Positions 39,337 through 48,517 are shown, counted from the stretch's first letter. The stretch is DNA of 64,000 nucleotides from JAPKYZ01 sp033763835 (GCA_033763835.1 JANRJS010000036.1:1-64000), one strand, 5' to 3'. The notes: generated by a model from the sequence alone, not told the origin. Numbers and translations are program-made.

Positions 39337-41580
39337 CTACGCGCCGACTAACGCGGCGACTTCGGGTAGAGGGGCGGCTTCCGCCAATAGCGGCAAGTCG
39401 ACGATCGCCGAAGGGCGCTCGCGCTTAAGGCACACCACGGCGAGCGGCGGCAGCGTGATCGTCACCGATTGCGCGCGTCCGTGGCATTCGCCGTTCTCCG
39501 TGCGCACGACGCCGCTAGGCGTAGCCCAGACGTCGGAGCCGCCGTACCGCATCCAATCGGTATTGAAGCGCTCCATGTAGACGCCGGAGCGCGGGACGCC
39601 CACGCGATAGTGGTAACGCGGGTTCGGGGTGAAGTTGCACACGAAGACCAGTTCGTCCTCGGGGTCTTGCGCGCGGCGGACGAACGAAATGACGGAGTCG
39701 TCGACGTCCTGGAAATCGATCCACTCGAAACCGTTCCACTCGAAATCGACTTCATAGAGCGCGGGCTCGTCACGCAACATCGCGTTCAGATCGGCGACCA
39801 TCGTGCGCAACTTGCGGTGATAGTCGTACTGCAGAAGTTCCCAGCGGACGGCGCGCCGTTCGCTCCACTCCTCGTACTGCCCGATTTCCTGGCCCATGAA
39901 TAGCAGCTTCTTGCCGGGATGCGCCCACATGTAGCCGAGAAACGCACGCACGTTGGCGAACTTGCGCCACTCGTCGCCGGGCATCTTGCCGATCAACGAG
40001 CCCTTCATGTGGACCACTTCATCGTGCGAGATGGGCAGCACGAAGTTCTCGGTGAAGGCATACATCAGCGAGAACGTGACGTCCTTCTGATTGAACTTGC
40101 GGAACACGGGATCGAGCTTGAAGTAGTGGAACATGTCGTGCATCCAGCCCATGTTCCATTTCATGGTGAAGCCGAGTCCGCCGAGATAGACGGGGCGCGA
40201 GACGAGCGCGAACGAAGTGGACTCCTCGGCGATGGTGACCGCTCCGGGGACGGTGTGCGCGAGCTCGTTCATGCGGCGCAAAAAATCGATGGCTTCGAGA
40301 TTCTCGCGTCCGCCGTACTTGTTGGGGAGCCACTCGCCGGCGGGGCGCTCGTAGTCGAGATACAGCATCGAGGCGACGGCGTCGACGCGCAGGCCGTCGA
40401 GGTGATACTCGCGCAACCAGAACATCGCCGACGAAAGCAAAAAGCTGCGCACCTCGTTGCGTCCGTAATTGAAGATCAGCGTGCCCCATTGCTTGTGCTC
40501 GCCGAGACGCACGTCGTCGTGCTCGTAGATTCGGGTTCCGTCGAAGACGGCGAGGCCGTGCTGGTCCTTCGGAAAGTGGCCGGGGACCCAATCGAGAATG
40601 ACGCCGATGCCGCGTTGATGGCAACGATCGACGAAACTCTTGAATCCGCCGGGCGCGCCGAAACGCGAGGTGGGGGCGAAGTAGCCGGTCACCTGATAAC
40701 CCCAGGATCCCGAGAACGGATACTCGGTGACGGGCATCAGTTCGATGTGCGTGAAACCCATCTCCTCGACGTAATCGACGAGCTTGTCCGCGAGTTCGTC
40801 GTAAGTCAATAGACGCCCTTCTTCGCCGTGCATCCAGCTTTCGAGATGCACTTCGTAGATCGATACGGGGCGCTGGAGCAGGTTGCCGCGCGCCCGCTCG
40901 CGCATCCAATCGCCGTCGCCCCAGGGATGATCGGTCAGGCCGTGGACGATCGAGGCGGTCATCGGCGGTACTTCCGTCGCAAAGGCGTAGGGGTCGGTCT
41001 TCATCACCTTGTAGCCGAGGACGTTCGACCGGATGAAGTACTTGTAAATCGTCCCGGGCTGAACGCCGGGGATGAAGAGTTCCCACACGCCCGCGTCGCG
41101 CCGGCGCATGGGGTGAGCGCGTTCGCTCCACGCGTTGAAACTGCCGCATACGAATACGGCTTCCGCATTGGGCGCCCATACGGCAAAGCGCGTGCCGGAT
41201 TGGCCTTCGATCTCGACGGGATGCGCGCCTAGCATCCGGTACGCTTCGTAATTCGTGCCTTCGGCGAACAGGTGCAGATCGAACTCGGAGAGCAGGAGCG
41301 GATAGCGGTAGGGATCGTCGCGCTCCGCGGTTACGCCGTCGCGGAACGTAATTCGCAAACGGTAATCGTGCGGCGCGTGCCGGGGGCGGGCGAGAAAAAC
41401 GCCCTCGTTATCGAGCCGCTCCATGGGAATCGTTTCGCCGCCGAGCAGCAGTTCCATCGACCGCGCGCCGGGGACGAAGGCGCGTACCTCCCAACCGGCG
41501 GAAGACCCATGCGGGCCGAGGACGCCGAACGGGTCCAGGTGGTAGCCTCCGGCAAGCGCCGCGATATCGTGGTCGAGCAC
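39337..41580 (-). CDS. glgB: 1,4-alpha-glucan branching enzyme
   Basis: A 747-residue GH13 glycogen branching enzyme of full length. Order: N-terminal CBM48-type domains (DPFGVLGPHG; SGTRFAVWAPNAEAVFVCG), then the catalytic barrel with IEVMP-like IELMPVTEYPF, GVILDWVPGHFPKDQHGL, nucleophile Asp in GLRVDAVASMLYLDY, acid/base Glu in VTIAEESTSF, and LPISHDEVVHMKGSL, then the C-terminal domain. It creates alpha-1,6 branches during glycogen synthesis. No other glg gene is adjacent. The start ATG is 9 nt from the divergent deaminase gene. Confidence 0.96.
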   Translation of the reverse strand: MLDHDIAALAGGYHLDPFGVLGPHGSSAGWEVRAFVPGARSMELLLGGETIPMERLDNEGVFLARPRHAPHDYRLRITFRDGVTAERDDPYRYPLLLSEFDLHLFAEGTNYEAYRMLGAHPVEIEGQSGTRFAVWAPNAEAVFVCGSFNAWSERAHPMRRRDAGVWELFIPGVQPGTIYKYFIRSNVLGYKVMKTDPYAFATEVPPMTASIVHGLTDHPWGDGDWMRERARGNLLQRPVSIYEVHLESWMHGEEGRLLTYDELADKLVDYVEEMGFTHIELMPVTEYPFSGSWGYQVTGYFAPTSRFGAPGGFKSFVDRCHQRGIGVILDWVPGHFPKDQHGLAVFDGTRIYEHDDVRLGEHKQWGTLIFNYGRNEVRSFLLSSAMFWLREYHLDGLRVDAVASMLYLDYERPAGEWLPNKYGGRENLEAIDFLRRMNELAHTVPGAVTIAEESTSFALVSRPVYLGGLGFTMKWNMGWMHDMFHYFKLDPVFRKFNQKDVTFSLMYAFTENFVLPISHDEVVHMKGSLIGKMPGDEWRKFANVRAFLGYMWAHPGKKLLFMGQEIGQYEEWSERRAVRWELLQYDYHRKLRTMVADLNAMLRDEPALYEVDFEWNGFEWIDFQDVDDSVISFVRRAQDPEDELVFVCNFTPNPRYHYRVGVPRSGVYMERFNTDWMRYGGSDVWATPSGVVRTENGECHGRAQSVTITLPPLAVVCLKRERPSAIVDLPLLAEAAPLPEVAALVGA

Positions 41581-41589
41581 CGCTTCATT

Positions 41590-42450
41590 ATGCCGATTTC
41601 AGACGGCGCACTCGCCGAGTTGCATCTTCATTTGGAAGGATCGATCGAGCCCGGGACGTTGTGCGAGATCGATGCTTCGCTCACGGAAGAGCAAGTGCGA
41701 GAGCGGTACCGCTTTACGACGTTCTCCGGATTTCTCGACGCCTACAAGTGGGTTGTCATGCGGTTGAACCGGCCCGAGGATTACGCGCTCGCCGCGCGGC
41801 GTTTGACGCGGCACGCGCATCTGGAGGTGAATCTTTCGGTGGGCGTGATGTTCCTGCGGAAGCTCGACGCTAGAGCCATCGTCGAGGCGGTGCGGCGCGA
41901 GTTGCCGGAGTGTCCGCTGATCTTCGACGCGGTGCGGCAATTCGGCGGCGAGGCGGCGATTCCGGTAGCGGAACTGGCGGCGGAGTTCGGGGCGGGGTTT
42001 GGCGTCGGCGGCGACGAGACGGCAGCGCCACTGGCCGAATTTCGGGACGCGATCGCGATCCAGCCCGATCGTTTCTATCCGCATGCGGGCGAAACGTCGA
42101 ACGCGCAAAACGTTTGGGAGGCTCTCGAGTTGGGCGCGCGGCGGATCGGGCATGGGATTCGGTCGATCGACGATCCGGCGCTCTGCCGCGAACTGCGCGT
42201 GCGTGGCGTGCCCTTGGAGATTTCGCTAACATCGAACGTCAAAACCGGCGCCGTTGCGTCGTACGAGGCGCACCCGCTACGGCGATTGTTCGATCTCGGA
42301 GTGCCGGTGACGCTCAACACCGACGACCCGGCGATGTTCGGGACGACCCTAGAGCGCGAGTACGAGATCGCGCGGCGGACATTCGGGTTCAGCGACGCGG
42401 AGATGGAGACGATCCAGCGGAACGGGTTCGCCTACCGGCGGCGGGACTGA
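41590..42450 (+). CDS. Adenosine deaminase family protein
   Basis: A 286-residue metal-dependent deaminase, somewhat shorter than classical Add (about 330). Zn-site and catalytic motifs are ELHLHLEGSIEPGTL, FYPHAGETSNAQNVWEAL, RRIGHGIRS and VTLNTDDPAMFGTTLE. The substrate may be adenosine or a related nucleoside such as aminodeoxyfutalosine; the sequence alone does not decide. The ATG at 41590 is used because family proteins begin just before the HLHLEGS motif. The 3' end overlaps the convergent tetR gene by 62 nt. Confidence 0.88.
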   Translation: MPISDGALAELHLHLEGSIEPGTLCEIDASLTEEQVRERYRFTTFSGFLDAYKWVVMRLNRPEDYALAARRLTRHAHLEVNLSVGVMFLRKLDARAIVEAVRRELPECPLIFDAVRQFGGEAAIPVAELAAEFGAGFGVGGDETAAPLAEFRDAIAIQPDRFYPHAGETSNAQNVWEALELGARRIGHGIRSIDDPALCRELRVRGVPLEISLTSNVKTGAVASYEAHPLRRLFDLGVPVTLNTDDPAMFGTTLEREYEIARRTFGFSDAEMETIQRNGFAYRRRD

Positions 42451-43045
42451 GCGCCGAGCGGTAGAGCGCCAGCACCGGGGCGACGGAGACGGGGCGGCCC
42501 GCGTGGAGTTCGGCGAGGATCCACCGGTCGTTCGCGCCCATCAGCGCCATCACCGCGCCCCGGAGCAAAGGATCCGGCAAGTCGGTCCGAATCGCTCCGC
42601 ACTTTTGTCCGAGTGCGACGGTCTTGGCCACGGCTTCCTCGGTGGCGCGTTTTCGGTCGGCGAAGCCGGGAGGCACGGCTCCGCGCGCCACCTCGCTCAT
42701 GACGCGGCCGACGAACGCCATCATGATGGGCCGATCGCGAACCAACTCGACGACCCGTGTGTAGACGCCCGCGAGCCACGACCAGAACTCCTCGACGGAG
42801 GGTTTGCGGGGCGGCGGCCCTAGCAGCGGATAGAGCTGCGAGGCAACGTGTTCGAACAGCGTGGCGAGCAGGTCGTCGCGATCTTCAAAGTAGTAATACA
42901 GCAGGCCCTTGGTGACGCCCGCGGCCTTCGCGACGTTGTCGAGCTTGCCCTTGTCGAACCCCGCGCCCCCGAACTCGGCCATGGCCGCGTCGAGAATCGA
43001 CGACCGGCGTTCCGGAGGAAGCTTTTGGAAGCGTTCGGTGGCCAC
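42389..43045 (-). CDS. TetR-family repressor of the adjacent efflux operon
   Basis: A 218-residue TetR protein. The N-terminal HTH is clear: RRSSILDAAMAEFGGAGFDK, LDNVAKAAGVTKGLLYYYFE. The ligand-binding C-terminal domain is divergent. The start is GTG at 43043-43045. A promoter (TTGACC, 17-nt spacer, TAGGCT) ends 6 nt before it, predicting a leaderless mRNA. A TTGAC-N6-GTCAA operator covers its -35, and a second copies the same arrangement in front of the divergent permease gene. It therefore probably represses both itself and the efflux genes until a substrate binds. Confidence 0.9.
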   Translation of the reverse strand: MATERFQKLPPERRSSILDAAMAEFGGAGFDKGKLDNVAKAAGVTKGLLYYYFEDRDDLLATLFEHVASQLYPLLGPPPRKPSVEEFWSWLAGVYTRVVELVRDRPIMMAFVGRVMSEVARGAVPPGFADRKRATEEAVAKTVALGQKCGAIRTDLPDPLLRGAVMALMGANDRWILAELHAGRPVSVAPVLALYRSALSPAAGRRTRSAGSSPSPRR

Positions 43046-43062
43046 CGGTCAAGCCTATCTAA

Positions 43063-43082
43063 GTTTGACTCTACGGTCAAAC
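43063..43082. promoter_or_regulatory. TetR operator 1, over the -35 of tetR
   Basis: A perfect inverted repeat GTTTGAC-tctacg-GTCAAAC. On the minus strand it contains the tetR -35 TTGACC (43075-43080), followed after 17 nt by TAGGCT (43052-43057). It shares TTGAC-N6-GTCAA with the site at 43131-43146. Confidence 0.75.
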
Positions 43083-43130
43083 CGGAACCGGACGCTCATG
43101 TTGGGAATTGTAAATTGCCAACCACAAGGA

Positions 43131-43146
43131 TTGACCAATAGGTCAA
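43131..43146. promoter_or_regulatory. TetR operator 2, over the -35 of the efflux operon
   Basis: A perfect inverted repeat TTGACC-AATA-GGTCAA. Its left arm is also the -35 (TTGACC, 43131-43136) of a plus-strand promoter with GATAAT at 43155-43160 after an 18-nt spacer. Binding of a repressor here would block RNA polymerase. Confidence 0.75.
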
Positions 43147-43160
43147 ACCGAACGGATAAT
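43131..43160 (+). promoter_or_regulatory. Promoter of the efflux operon, predicted leaderless
   Basis: TTGACC (five of six) - 18 nt - GATAAT (five of six). The -10 ends 6 nt before the permease ATG at 43167, so transcription should begin at or next to the start codon. No SD is present, consistent with leaderless translation. Confidence 0.65.
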
Positions 43161-43166
43161 TCGGTC

Positions 43167-44345
43167 ATGGAGACTGCGGCGTCTCGAACGTGGAAACGGC
43201 GAACCCTACCCGGGAGACTGGCCACGATGGCCCGGGTGGGCTGGCACATGATGACGTTCAACAAGCTGCGCCTGATGGCGACCTTGCTCGGCGTGGTGTT
43301 CGCCACGATTCTCGCCAATCAGGCCATCGGCACGCTGTTTGGGCTGATCGACAAGTTCGCGATGATCGTGCGCCGCACGGACGCCGACATCTGGATCGTT
43401 CCGCATGGCACGCAGGTTCTTTCGGGCGGCAAGGCGATTTCGATGGCCGCCGTAGGAACGGCCCGGGCGCAGGAAGGCGTCTCGATCGCAATGCCGCTGC
43501 TGTTTACCGGCGGCAGCATCAAGCTTCCGAACGGCGGCGCGGAGCCGCTGCAGATCGTCGGCTCCGCCGCGCCGCACTATCTGGGCGGTCCCTGGAACAT
43601 CGTGCAAGGCAGTATCGACGCCATGGGCCGGGGCAATTCGATCATCCTCGAAGACTCCGAGCGCGAGACGCTGGGGCAGGTCAATCTGGGCTCGCGCCGC
43701 GAGATTAACGACCGGTTAACGACCGTAGTGGGATTCACCTACGGATTGGCGGGTATCGGCGCGACCTACGCGTTCACGGAGTTCGAGTACGCCCGCGAAC
43801 TGGCGAATGTCGCGCGCGATCAGACTTCGTTCGGCTTGGTTAAGGTGAAGCCCGGTTACGACCTCGAAGAAGTGCGGGCGCGGCTGGAGAAAGCGATTCC
43901 CGACGCGACCGTGCTGACACGCGCGCAATTCGACCTGATGCTTACCACCAATCTGCTGCGCGTAACGCCTATCGGAATCACGTTCAGCGCCATCGCGGCC
44001 TTCGGAGTGTTTATCGGTTTCATCATCGTCAGCCTGTCGATCTTCTCCGCCGTGTCGGATAACTTGCGCGAGTTCGGCACGCTGAAGGCGGTGGGCGCCC
44101 GCAGTTCGGATTTGGGCCTGCTGCTTTTTGCGCAATCGATCGCGTACGGGATTCTCGGCTCGGTCGTCGGGCTCGGCGCGGTGTCGGCGATCGCGAAGGC
44201 GATCGGTTCCGCGAAGCTGTTTATCGTCATCGCGCCCTGGATGATTTTCGGCAGCATGGCGTTGATGACCGGCATGTGTATGGCGGCGGCGTTGATCTCT
44301 CTGGTGCGTTTGTGGCGGGTGGAACCGGGCATGGTGTTTCGATGA
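43167..44345 (+). CDS. ABC transporter permease, DevC/FtsX-like
   Basis: A 392-residue FtsX-fold permease with four membrane segments: one near residue ~35 (LMATLLGVVFATILANQAIG), then a large periplasmic domain (DADIWIVPHGTQVLSGGK), and three at the C-terminal end (GVFIGFIIVSLSIFSAVSDN; ILGSVVGLGAVSAIAKAIG; FGSMALMTGMCMAAALISL). It belongs with DevC-type permeases of DevBCA-TolC exporters. The ATG 43167 fits the leaderless promoter; a longer upstream frame crosses the operators and is rejected. It overlaps the ATPase gene by 4 nt. Confidence 0.88.
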   Translation: METAASRTWKRRTLPGRLATMARVGWHMMTFNKLRLMATLLGVVFATILANQAIGTLFGLIDKFAMIVRRTDADIWIVPHGTQVLSGGKAISMAAVGTARAQEGVSIAMPLLFTGGSIKLPNGGAEPLQIVGSAAPHYLGGPWNIVQGSIDAMGRGNSIILEDSERETLGQVNLGSRREINDRLTTVVGFTYGLAGIGATYAFTEFEYARELANVARDQTSFGLVKVKPGYDLEEVRARLEKAIPDATVLTRAQFDLMLTTNLLRVTPIGITFSAIAAFGVFIGFIIVSLSIFSAVSDNLREFGTLKAVGARSSDLGLLLFAQSIAYGILGSVVGLGAVSAIAKAIGSAKLFIVIAPWMIFGSMALMTGMCMAAALISLVRLWRVEPGMVFR

Positions 44346-45058
44346 GCCGGGCTCCGTCGGTCACGGCGGGCGAAGCGCTCGCCGAGGTACGCGAAGTTTC
44401 GAAGACGTACCGCACGGGCGGCCAGGAATATCAGGCTCTCCGCGGCGTGAGCCTTTCGCTCGAGGCGGGCGAGTTCTCGATGCTCGCCGGGCCGTCGGGT
44501 TGCGGCAAGACGACGTTGCTTTCGATTCTCGGGGGCGTGCTGAGGCCGAGTTCCGGTGTGGTTACCGTGCTGGGCAACGATTTAGTTTCGGCTTCGGAAA
44601 GCAGGCTCGAAGATTACCGCTTGTCGACGGTGGGATTCATTTTTCAGGGTCACAATCTGCTTGCCTGCTTGACGGCGGAGGACAACGTGGCGGTGTTGCT
44701 CGAACTGCGCGGATCGAGCCGGACGGCGGCTCGCCAACGCGCGAGAGAGATTCTGAGCCGCGTCCGCCTTTCGGGCAAGGAGCATAAATTGCCGCGCGAT
44801 CTGTCGGTGGGCGAACGTCAGCGTGTGGCGGTGGCGCGGGCGCTGGCGGGCGATCCACAACTGATTCTCGCGGACGAGCCTACGGCGTCGCTCGATGCGG
44901 CGAACGGTACCTCGGTGATGACGGTGCTGCGCGAGCTCGCCAAAAACGAAGGCAAAACGGTGTTGACCGTGACGCACGATAACCGCATCTTTCACCTCGC
45001 GGACCGCGTGCTGCACATGGAGGACGGAAAACTTTTGGGCGAAGAGGAAGGCCGATGA
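44342..45058 (+). CDS. ABC transporter ATP-binding protein (DevA/LolD-like)
   Basis: A 238-residue ATPase. Walker A GPSGCGKTTLL, Q-loop FIFQGHNLLA, a signature that reads LSVGERQRVAVARAL (canonical LSGGQ replaced by LSVGE), Walker B LILADEPTASLD, and switch His in TVTHDNR. It powers the adjacent FtsX-like permease, most likely for MacB/DevA-type efflux through the HlyD-TolC conduit encoded next. ATG 44342 overlaps the permease stop (ATGA). Confidence 0.94.
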   Translation: MSRAPSVTAGEALAEVREVSKTYRTGGQEYQALRGVSLSLEAGEFSMLAGPSGCGKTTLLSILGGVLRPSSGVVTVLGNDLVSASESRLEDYRLSTVGFIFQGHNLLACLTAEDNVAVLLELRGSSRTAARQRAREILSRVRLSGKEHKLPRDLSVGERQRVAVARALAGDPQLILADEPTASLDAANGTSVMTVLRELAKNEGKTVLTVTHDNRIFHLADRVLHMEDGKLLGEEEGR

Positions 45059-45062
45059 GCCT

Positions 45063-46181
45063 ATGCGAAGGGTCAAGCGAATGAGCGGACGGGTTTCCGT
45101 TTTTCAGGTAGTTTCAATCGCCGCGCTAGGTACGTGCGCCTATTTAATCGCGGTCCAGTTATTGAATCGCGGCGCGGGACTATCGCCTACGCCGAAGATC
45201 GTGGCGAACAGCGCGCGGGTGATCCCGGCGAAGGGCGGCGTCGACGAACGCACTTCGCCCGTCCCGCCGCAATCGATCTCCGGCACCGGCGTGATCGAGC
45301 CGCTCGCCCGCGAAACGAAAGTAGCGGCGGCGAGCGCGGGGTTGATCGTGCGCATCGCGGTGAACGAAGGCGATCGGGTGAAAGCCGGTCAAACGCTGGC
45401 GGAGTTGGAGTCGAGCGCGGAGCGCGCCGCCGTCGAGTCGGCCCGCGAGGAGATCGAGAGCGCACGGCGCGATCTGGACCGCGTCAAGGCCGGAGAGCGC
45501 ACCGAAACCGTCGCCGCCGCCCGGCAGGATTTGGAGGCGGCGCGAGCGAAGGCGGCGCTGTCGGCGGAATCGATGCGCAGGCTCGAAGGGCTATCCAAGA
45601 AAGATCTCGCGACGCGGGACGAATTCGATCGAGCGGTCCGGACGGCGGAACAGGACCGTGCGTCGGCCGCCGCCGCGCAGTCGCGTTACGAGGCGCTGGC
45701 GAACGGTCCGCGGTCCGAGGATGTCGCGGTGCAACAGGCGCGGGTCGCGCAAGCGGAGAAAAAGCTCGCCGAGAAAGAAACCGCGCTTCGGCTGCGTGCC
45801 ATCCGCGCTCCTTCTGCGGGCACGATCCTGCAGATCAAATACCGCGCGGGCGAGTACTACACGCCCGGCGGAGAACCGCTGATGCTGATGGGCGATTTGG
45901 CGAAACGCAGGGCGCGGATCGACATCGACGAGCGCGACATTGGGCGAGTCGCTATGGGCGCTTCGGCCTACGTGTCGGCCCCCGCGTATCCGGACCGCCG
46001 TTTTCCGGCTCGCGTCGCGGAGATCGGGCAGCGTATCGGCCGTAAGAACGTCCGCACCGACGATCCGAAAGAGCGGATCGACACCAAGATTCTCGAAATA
46101 GTGCTCGATCTAGAGGACGGGCGCGAGTTGCCGCCGGGATTGCGCGTGACGGCGGTGGTGGGCGATGGAGCGTCGCGTTGA
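45063..46181 (+). CDS. HlyD/DevB-type membrane fusion protein
   Basis: A 372-residue periplasmic adaptor with one N-terminal membrane helix (VFQVVSIAALGTCAYLIAVQ). Then come a lipoyl half (GLIVRIAVNEGDRVKAGQTL), a long coiled coil (residues ~120-245, AREEIESARRDLDRVKAGER), the second lipoyl half (IRAPSAGTILQIKYRAGEYY), and beta-barrel part (ARIDIDERDIGRVAMGASAY). It links the ABC permease to the TolC-type channel. The stop overlaps the next gene's TTG start. Confidence 0.9.
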   Translation: MRRVKRMSGRVSVFQVVSIAALGTCAYLIAVQLLNRGAGLSPTPKIVANSARVIPAKGGVDERTSPVPPQSISGTGVIEPLARETKVAAASAGLIVRIAVNEGDRVKAGQTLAELESSAERAAVESAREEIESARRDLDRVKAGERTETVAAARQDLEAARAKAALSAESMRRLEGLSKKDLATRDEFDRAVRTAEQDRASAAAAQSRYEALANGPRSEDVAVQQARVAQAEKKLAEKETALRLRAIRAPSAGTILQIKYRAGEYYTPGGEPLMLMGDLAKRRARIDIDERDIGRVAMGASAYVSAPAYPDRRFPARVAEIGQRIGRKNVRTDDPKERIDTKILEIVLDLEDGRELPPGLRVTAVVGDGASR

Positions 46182-47479
46182 AACGAAGCGTAGTATTTCT
46201 GGCGGCGGTGGCGGCATTGGCGCAAACGGAGTCGCCTCAGCGGTTGACTCTGCGGGAGGCGATCGAGATCGGGCTTCGGCCGGGGAATCGCGCGGACGCT
46301 TCGCTGGCGCGGGAATCTTTGGCACGGGCGGAATCGGTCGCGCGTCAAGGCCGGGCGGCGATGATGCCGTTGATCGAATCGAAGACCTCGGGCGGCGAGC
46401 GGAGCGTCAATCTGGGCGCGCAAGGGTTCGGCGGCGGAGTGGGTGCGCCGATCAGCCTCAATCCCTCGTTTACCAACTTCGACACGCGGCCCACCGTCTC
46501 GATGACGCTCGTGAACCTGGCGCAGTGGAAGAGTTGGAAGGCCGCAAAGATGGACGTGGGCCGCACGGGCAGCGAGTTAGACGCGACGCTGGACACGGCG
46601 GCCTACGATATCGCGCGCCGTTATTTGACGACACTCGAAACTCAGGCGGATCGCATTGTCGCGGAGGCCGATCTTCGATTGTCGGCGGACCTGCGCCGCG
46701 CCGCCGAGGATCGTCTGCGGGCGGGAACGGTAACGGTGGTGGACGTGACGCGCGCTAAATCGCAAGAGGCTTCGGACCGCGGTACGCTCGCCACGAGGAA
46801 GCAGGCGGAGGAGGAGGCGAAGGCGGCGCTCTTTCGCGCGATCGGGCTCGAGTACAACGAAGCGATCGAACTCTCGCCGGTGACCGGAGCGGAGGGGGTG
46901 CGCACGACCCTCGACGAAGCGCTGCGGCAGGCCAACGGCAGGCCGGACATTCGTCAGCGCCAAGAGGCGTTGCGCATCGCGGAAGCGAAAATCAAGGCCG
47001 TCAACTGGGAGAAGTACCCTTCGCTTTCCGTCAATTTCGACATTGGCCGTAACGGCGTCAGCGTTCCCGATAGCGCTTGGACGCGCAATACGACGTTGGC
47101 GTTGAACTTGACGTTGTTCGACTTCGGCCGGCGCGGCGAGCGCGAATCGCAAGCCGCCATCGCGGCTCGGGAGGAACGAATTCGCCTGGACGATCTGCTG
47201 CGCGAAGTTCGGCGGCAGGTGCGCGTCGCCATCGGAAAACAGGCGGCCGCCGACGCGCAGGTGGAGGCGGCGAAAGCGGAAACCGAGCTTGCCAATCTAC
47301 AACTCGAACAAGTGCGGGAGCGAGCTTTGGCGGGGCTAGCCACGGGACTCGACATCGCCGACGCCCAAACCCGGTTGGCGCGGGCGGCGCGATCGACCGT
47401 CAAGGCGGAGTATTCGCGTCAATCGGCGGGCGTTGAGGTTCTCAACGCGACCGGCCTGCTACGGCAAAGAATCGACTAG
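46178..47479 (+). CDS. TolC-family outer membrane efflux protein
   Basis: A 433-residue outer-membrane factor. Signal peptide MKRSVVFLAAVAALA, then the two OEP repeats rich in long helices (RLTLREAIEIGLRPGNRAD; AAYDIARRYLTTLETQADRI; TLDEALRQANGRPDIRQRQE; TTLALNLTLFDFGRRGERES). The pattern LFDFGRR is typical of TolC relatives. It completes the export path TetR-permease-ATPase-adaptor-channel. TTG start overlaps the HlyD stop (TTGA). Confidence 0.9.
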   Translation: MKRSVVFLAAVAALAQTESPQRLTLREAIEIGLRPGNRADASLARESLARAESVARQGRAAMMPLIESKTSGGERSVNLGAQGFGGGVGAPISLNPSFTNFDTRPTVSMTLVNLAQWKSWKAAKMDVGRTGSELDATLDTAAYDIARRYLTTLETQADRIVAEADLRLSADLRRAAEDRLRAGTVTVVDVTRAKSQEASDRGTLATRKQAEEEAKAALFRAIGLEYNEAIELSPVTGAEGVRTTLDEALRQANGRPDIRQRQEALRIAEAKIKAVNWEKYPSLSVNFDIGRNGVSVPDSAWTRNTTLALNLTLFDFGRRGERESQAAIAAREERIRLDDLLREVRRQVRVAIGKQAAADAQVEAAKAETELANLQLEQVRERALAGLATGLDIADAQTRLARAARSTVKAEYSRQSAGVEVLNATGLLRQRID

Positions 47480-47506
47480 CTCTTTTCGATCGCATGGAGG
47501 TTTCCG

Positions 47507-47905
47507 ATGATTTGGATATTGACCGCGGCGCTGTGGGCGGCCGTCGAGACTCCGCCCATTCCCGAGGGCTTGTGGCGAAGTAAGGATGAGGGCTTCGTGA
47601 TTCGAGTGTCGCCATGCGGAGACGGTTTTTGCGGCTATGCGGCGGGCGCGCCCGAGAGTTCGAAGAAAGGCAAACCCAAAGATATTTGCGGAAAACAAAT
47701 GCTGAAGGACTTCCGTTGGAACGCGTCCAAAAAACGGTGGGAAGGCACGATGCAGCCTCCGGACACGAAAATCTCGATTAACAGCTCCGTTGAAACGGAC
47801 GGCAAGACGTTCCTCACGTTGCGAGGCCGAATGCTGGTGATGTCGAAGACCATGCAACTCGAACCGTTCGCGGGCAAGATCGGCAACGGGTGCCGCCTGG
47901 AGTAG
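47507..47905 (+). CDS. DUF2147 family secreted protein
   Basis: A 132-residue protein with a short signal-like N-terminus (MIWILTAALWAAVE). The DUF2147 pattern is clear: EGLWRSKDEGFVIRVSPCGD, FCGYAAG, then CGKQMLKDFRWNASKKRWEG and LTLRGRMLVMSKTMQL. Family members are small periplasmic beta-barrel proteins of unknown role. SD GGAGG precedes the ATG. It follows the TolC gene by 27 nt and may be read from the efflux operon. Confidence 0.82.
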   Translation: MIWILTAALWAAVETPPIPEGLWRSKDEGFVIRVSPCGDGFCGYAAGAPESSKKGKPKDICGKQMLKDFRWNASKKRWEGTMQPPDTKISINSSVETDGKTFLTLRGRMLVMSKTMQLEPFAGKIGNGCRLE

Positions 47906-47911
47906 TTTTGA

Positions 47912-48517
47912 TCAGAACGCGTTCGCGTATCGGAGAGCGGATTGGAGGCGCTTGGCGTCGGCGGGAGAGTAGCCGCCGAGAGTGCGAATGTCCGCGCGAG
48001 ACTTCACCTTGCGCCGGTGGCGCGCGAAGTATTCGTCGAGATCGCCGCCGTATTGAAAGCTATACATGATGTCGTCGAAGTCGCGCGTGTGGCCGAGCCC
48101 CAGCGCGTGGCCCGTTTCGTGCAAGCAAGTCATGTAGACAACGATGTCGCGCAACAGCGCGTCGGGGGTTTGAGCAACCGTTTGTGCGGCGGACGGGCGA
48201 AGATAAATCTCCGCGCCGCGTTCGACCTTGCCGGGAGAGCTTTCGAAGTCGAAGGGACGCGCTTCGCCGTACATGCCGGTTTGCGGACCCGCCCAATAGA
48301 ACCGCAAGCGCGCTTTCGCTTTGTCTCTCACGGGCGTGAACTTCAGCGCGCCGCCCGACGCTTTGGTCCAGGCTTCCAGCGACCATTGGGCTAGATCGCG
48401 ATCTTCGGGCTTACAACCGACGCTTGTGCCTGAATCGCGCACAACGCTTCGCTGGGCGCTCGAATCCGCGCACGGTTCGATCCACCAGGTCCAGACGGAG
48501 ATTGCGGCGGCGAGCAT
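47912..48517 (-). CDS. Matrixin-like zinc metalloprotease
   Basis: A 201-residue putative secreted protease. The zinc-binding motif HETGHALGLGHTRDFDDIM follows the matrixin pattern HExxHxxGxxH plus a downstream Met turn. The N-terminus MLAAAISVWTWWIEPCA looks like a signal or anchor. Upstream part AEIYLRPSAAQTVAQ matches the active-site-proximal strand. The catalytic domain is short and lacks an obvious propeptide Cys switch. ATG 48515-48517 overlaps the end of cysE by 1 nt (TGATG). Substrate unknown. Confidence 0.82.
   Translation of the reverse strand: MLAAAISVWTWWIEPCADSSAQRSVVRDSGTSVGCKPEDRDLAQWSLEAWTKASGGALKFTPVRDKAKARLRFYWAGPQTGMYGEARPFDFESSPGKVERGAEIYLRPSAAQTVAQTPDALLRDIVVYMTCLHETGHALGLGHTRDFDDIMYSFQYGGDLDEYFARHRRKVKSRADIRTLGGYSPADAKRLQSALRYANAF

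Noticed and set aside
40019..41179. 386-codon alternative minus-strand frame within glgB
   Set aside because: Same-strand frame shifted against glgB, whose motifs are complete and in order in the main frame.
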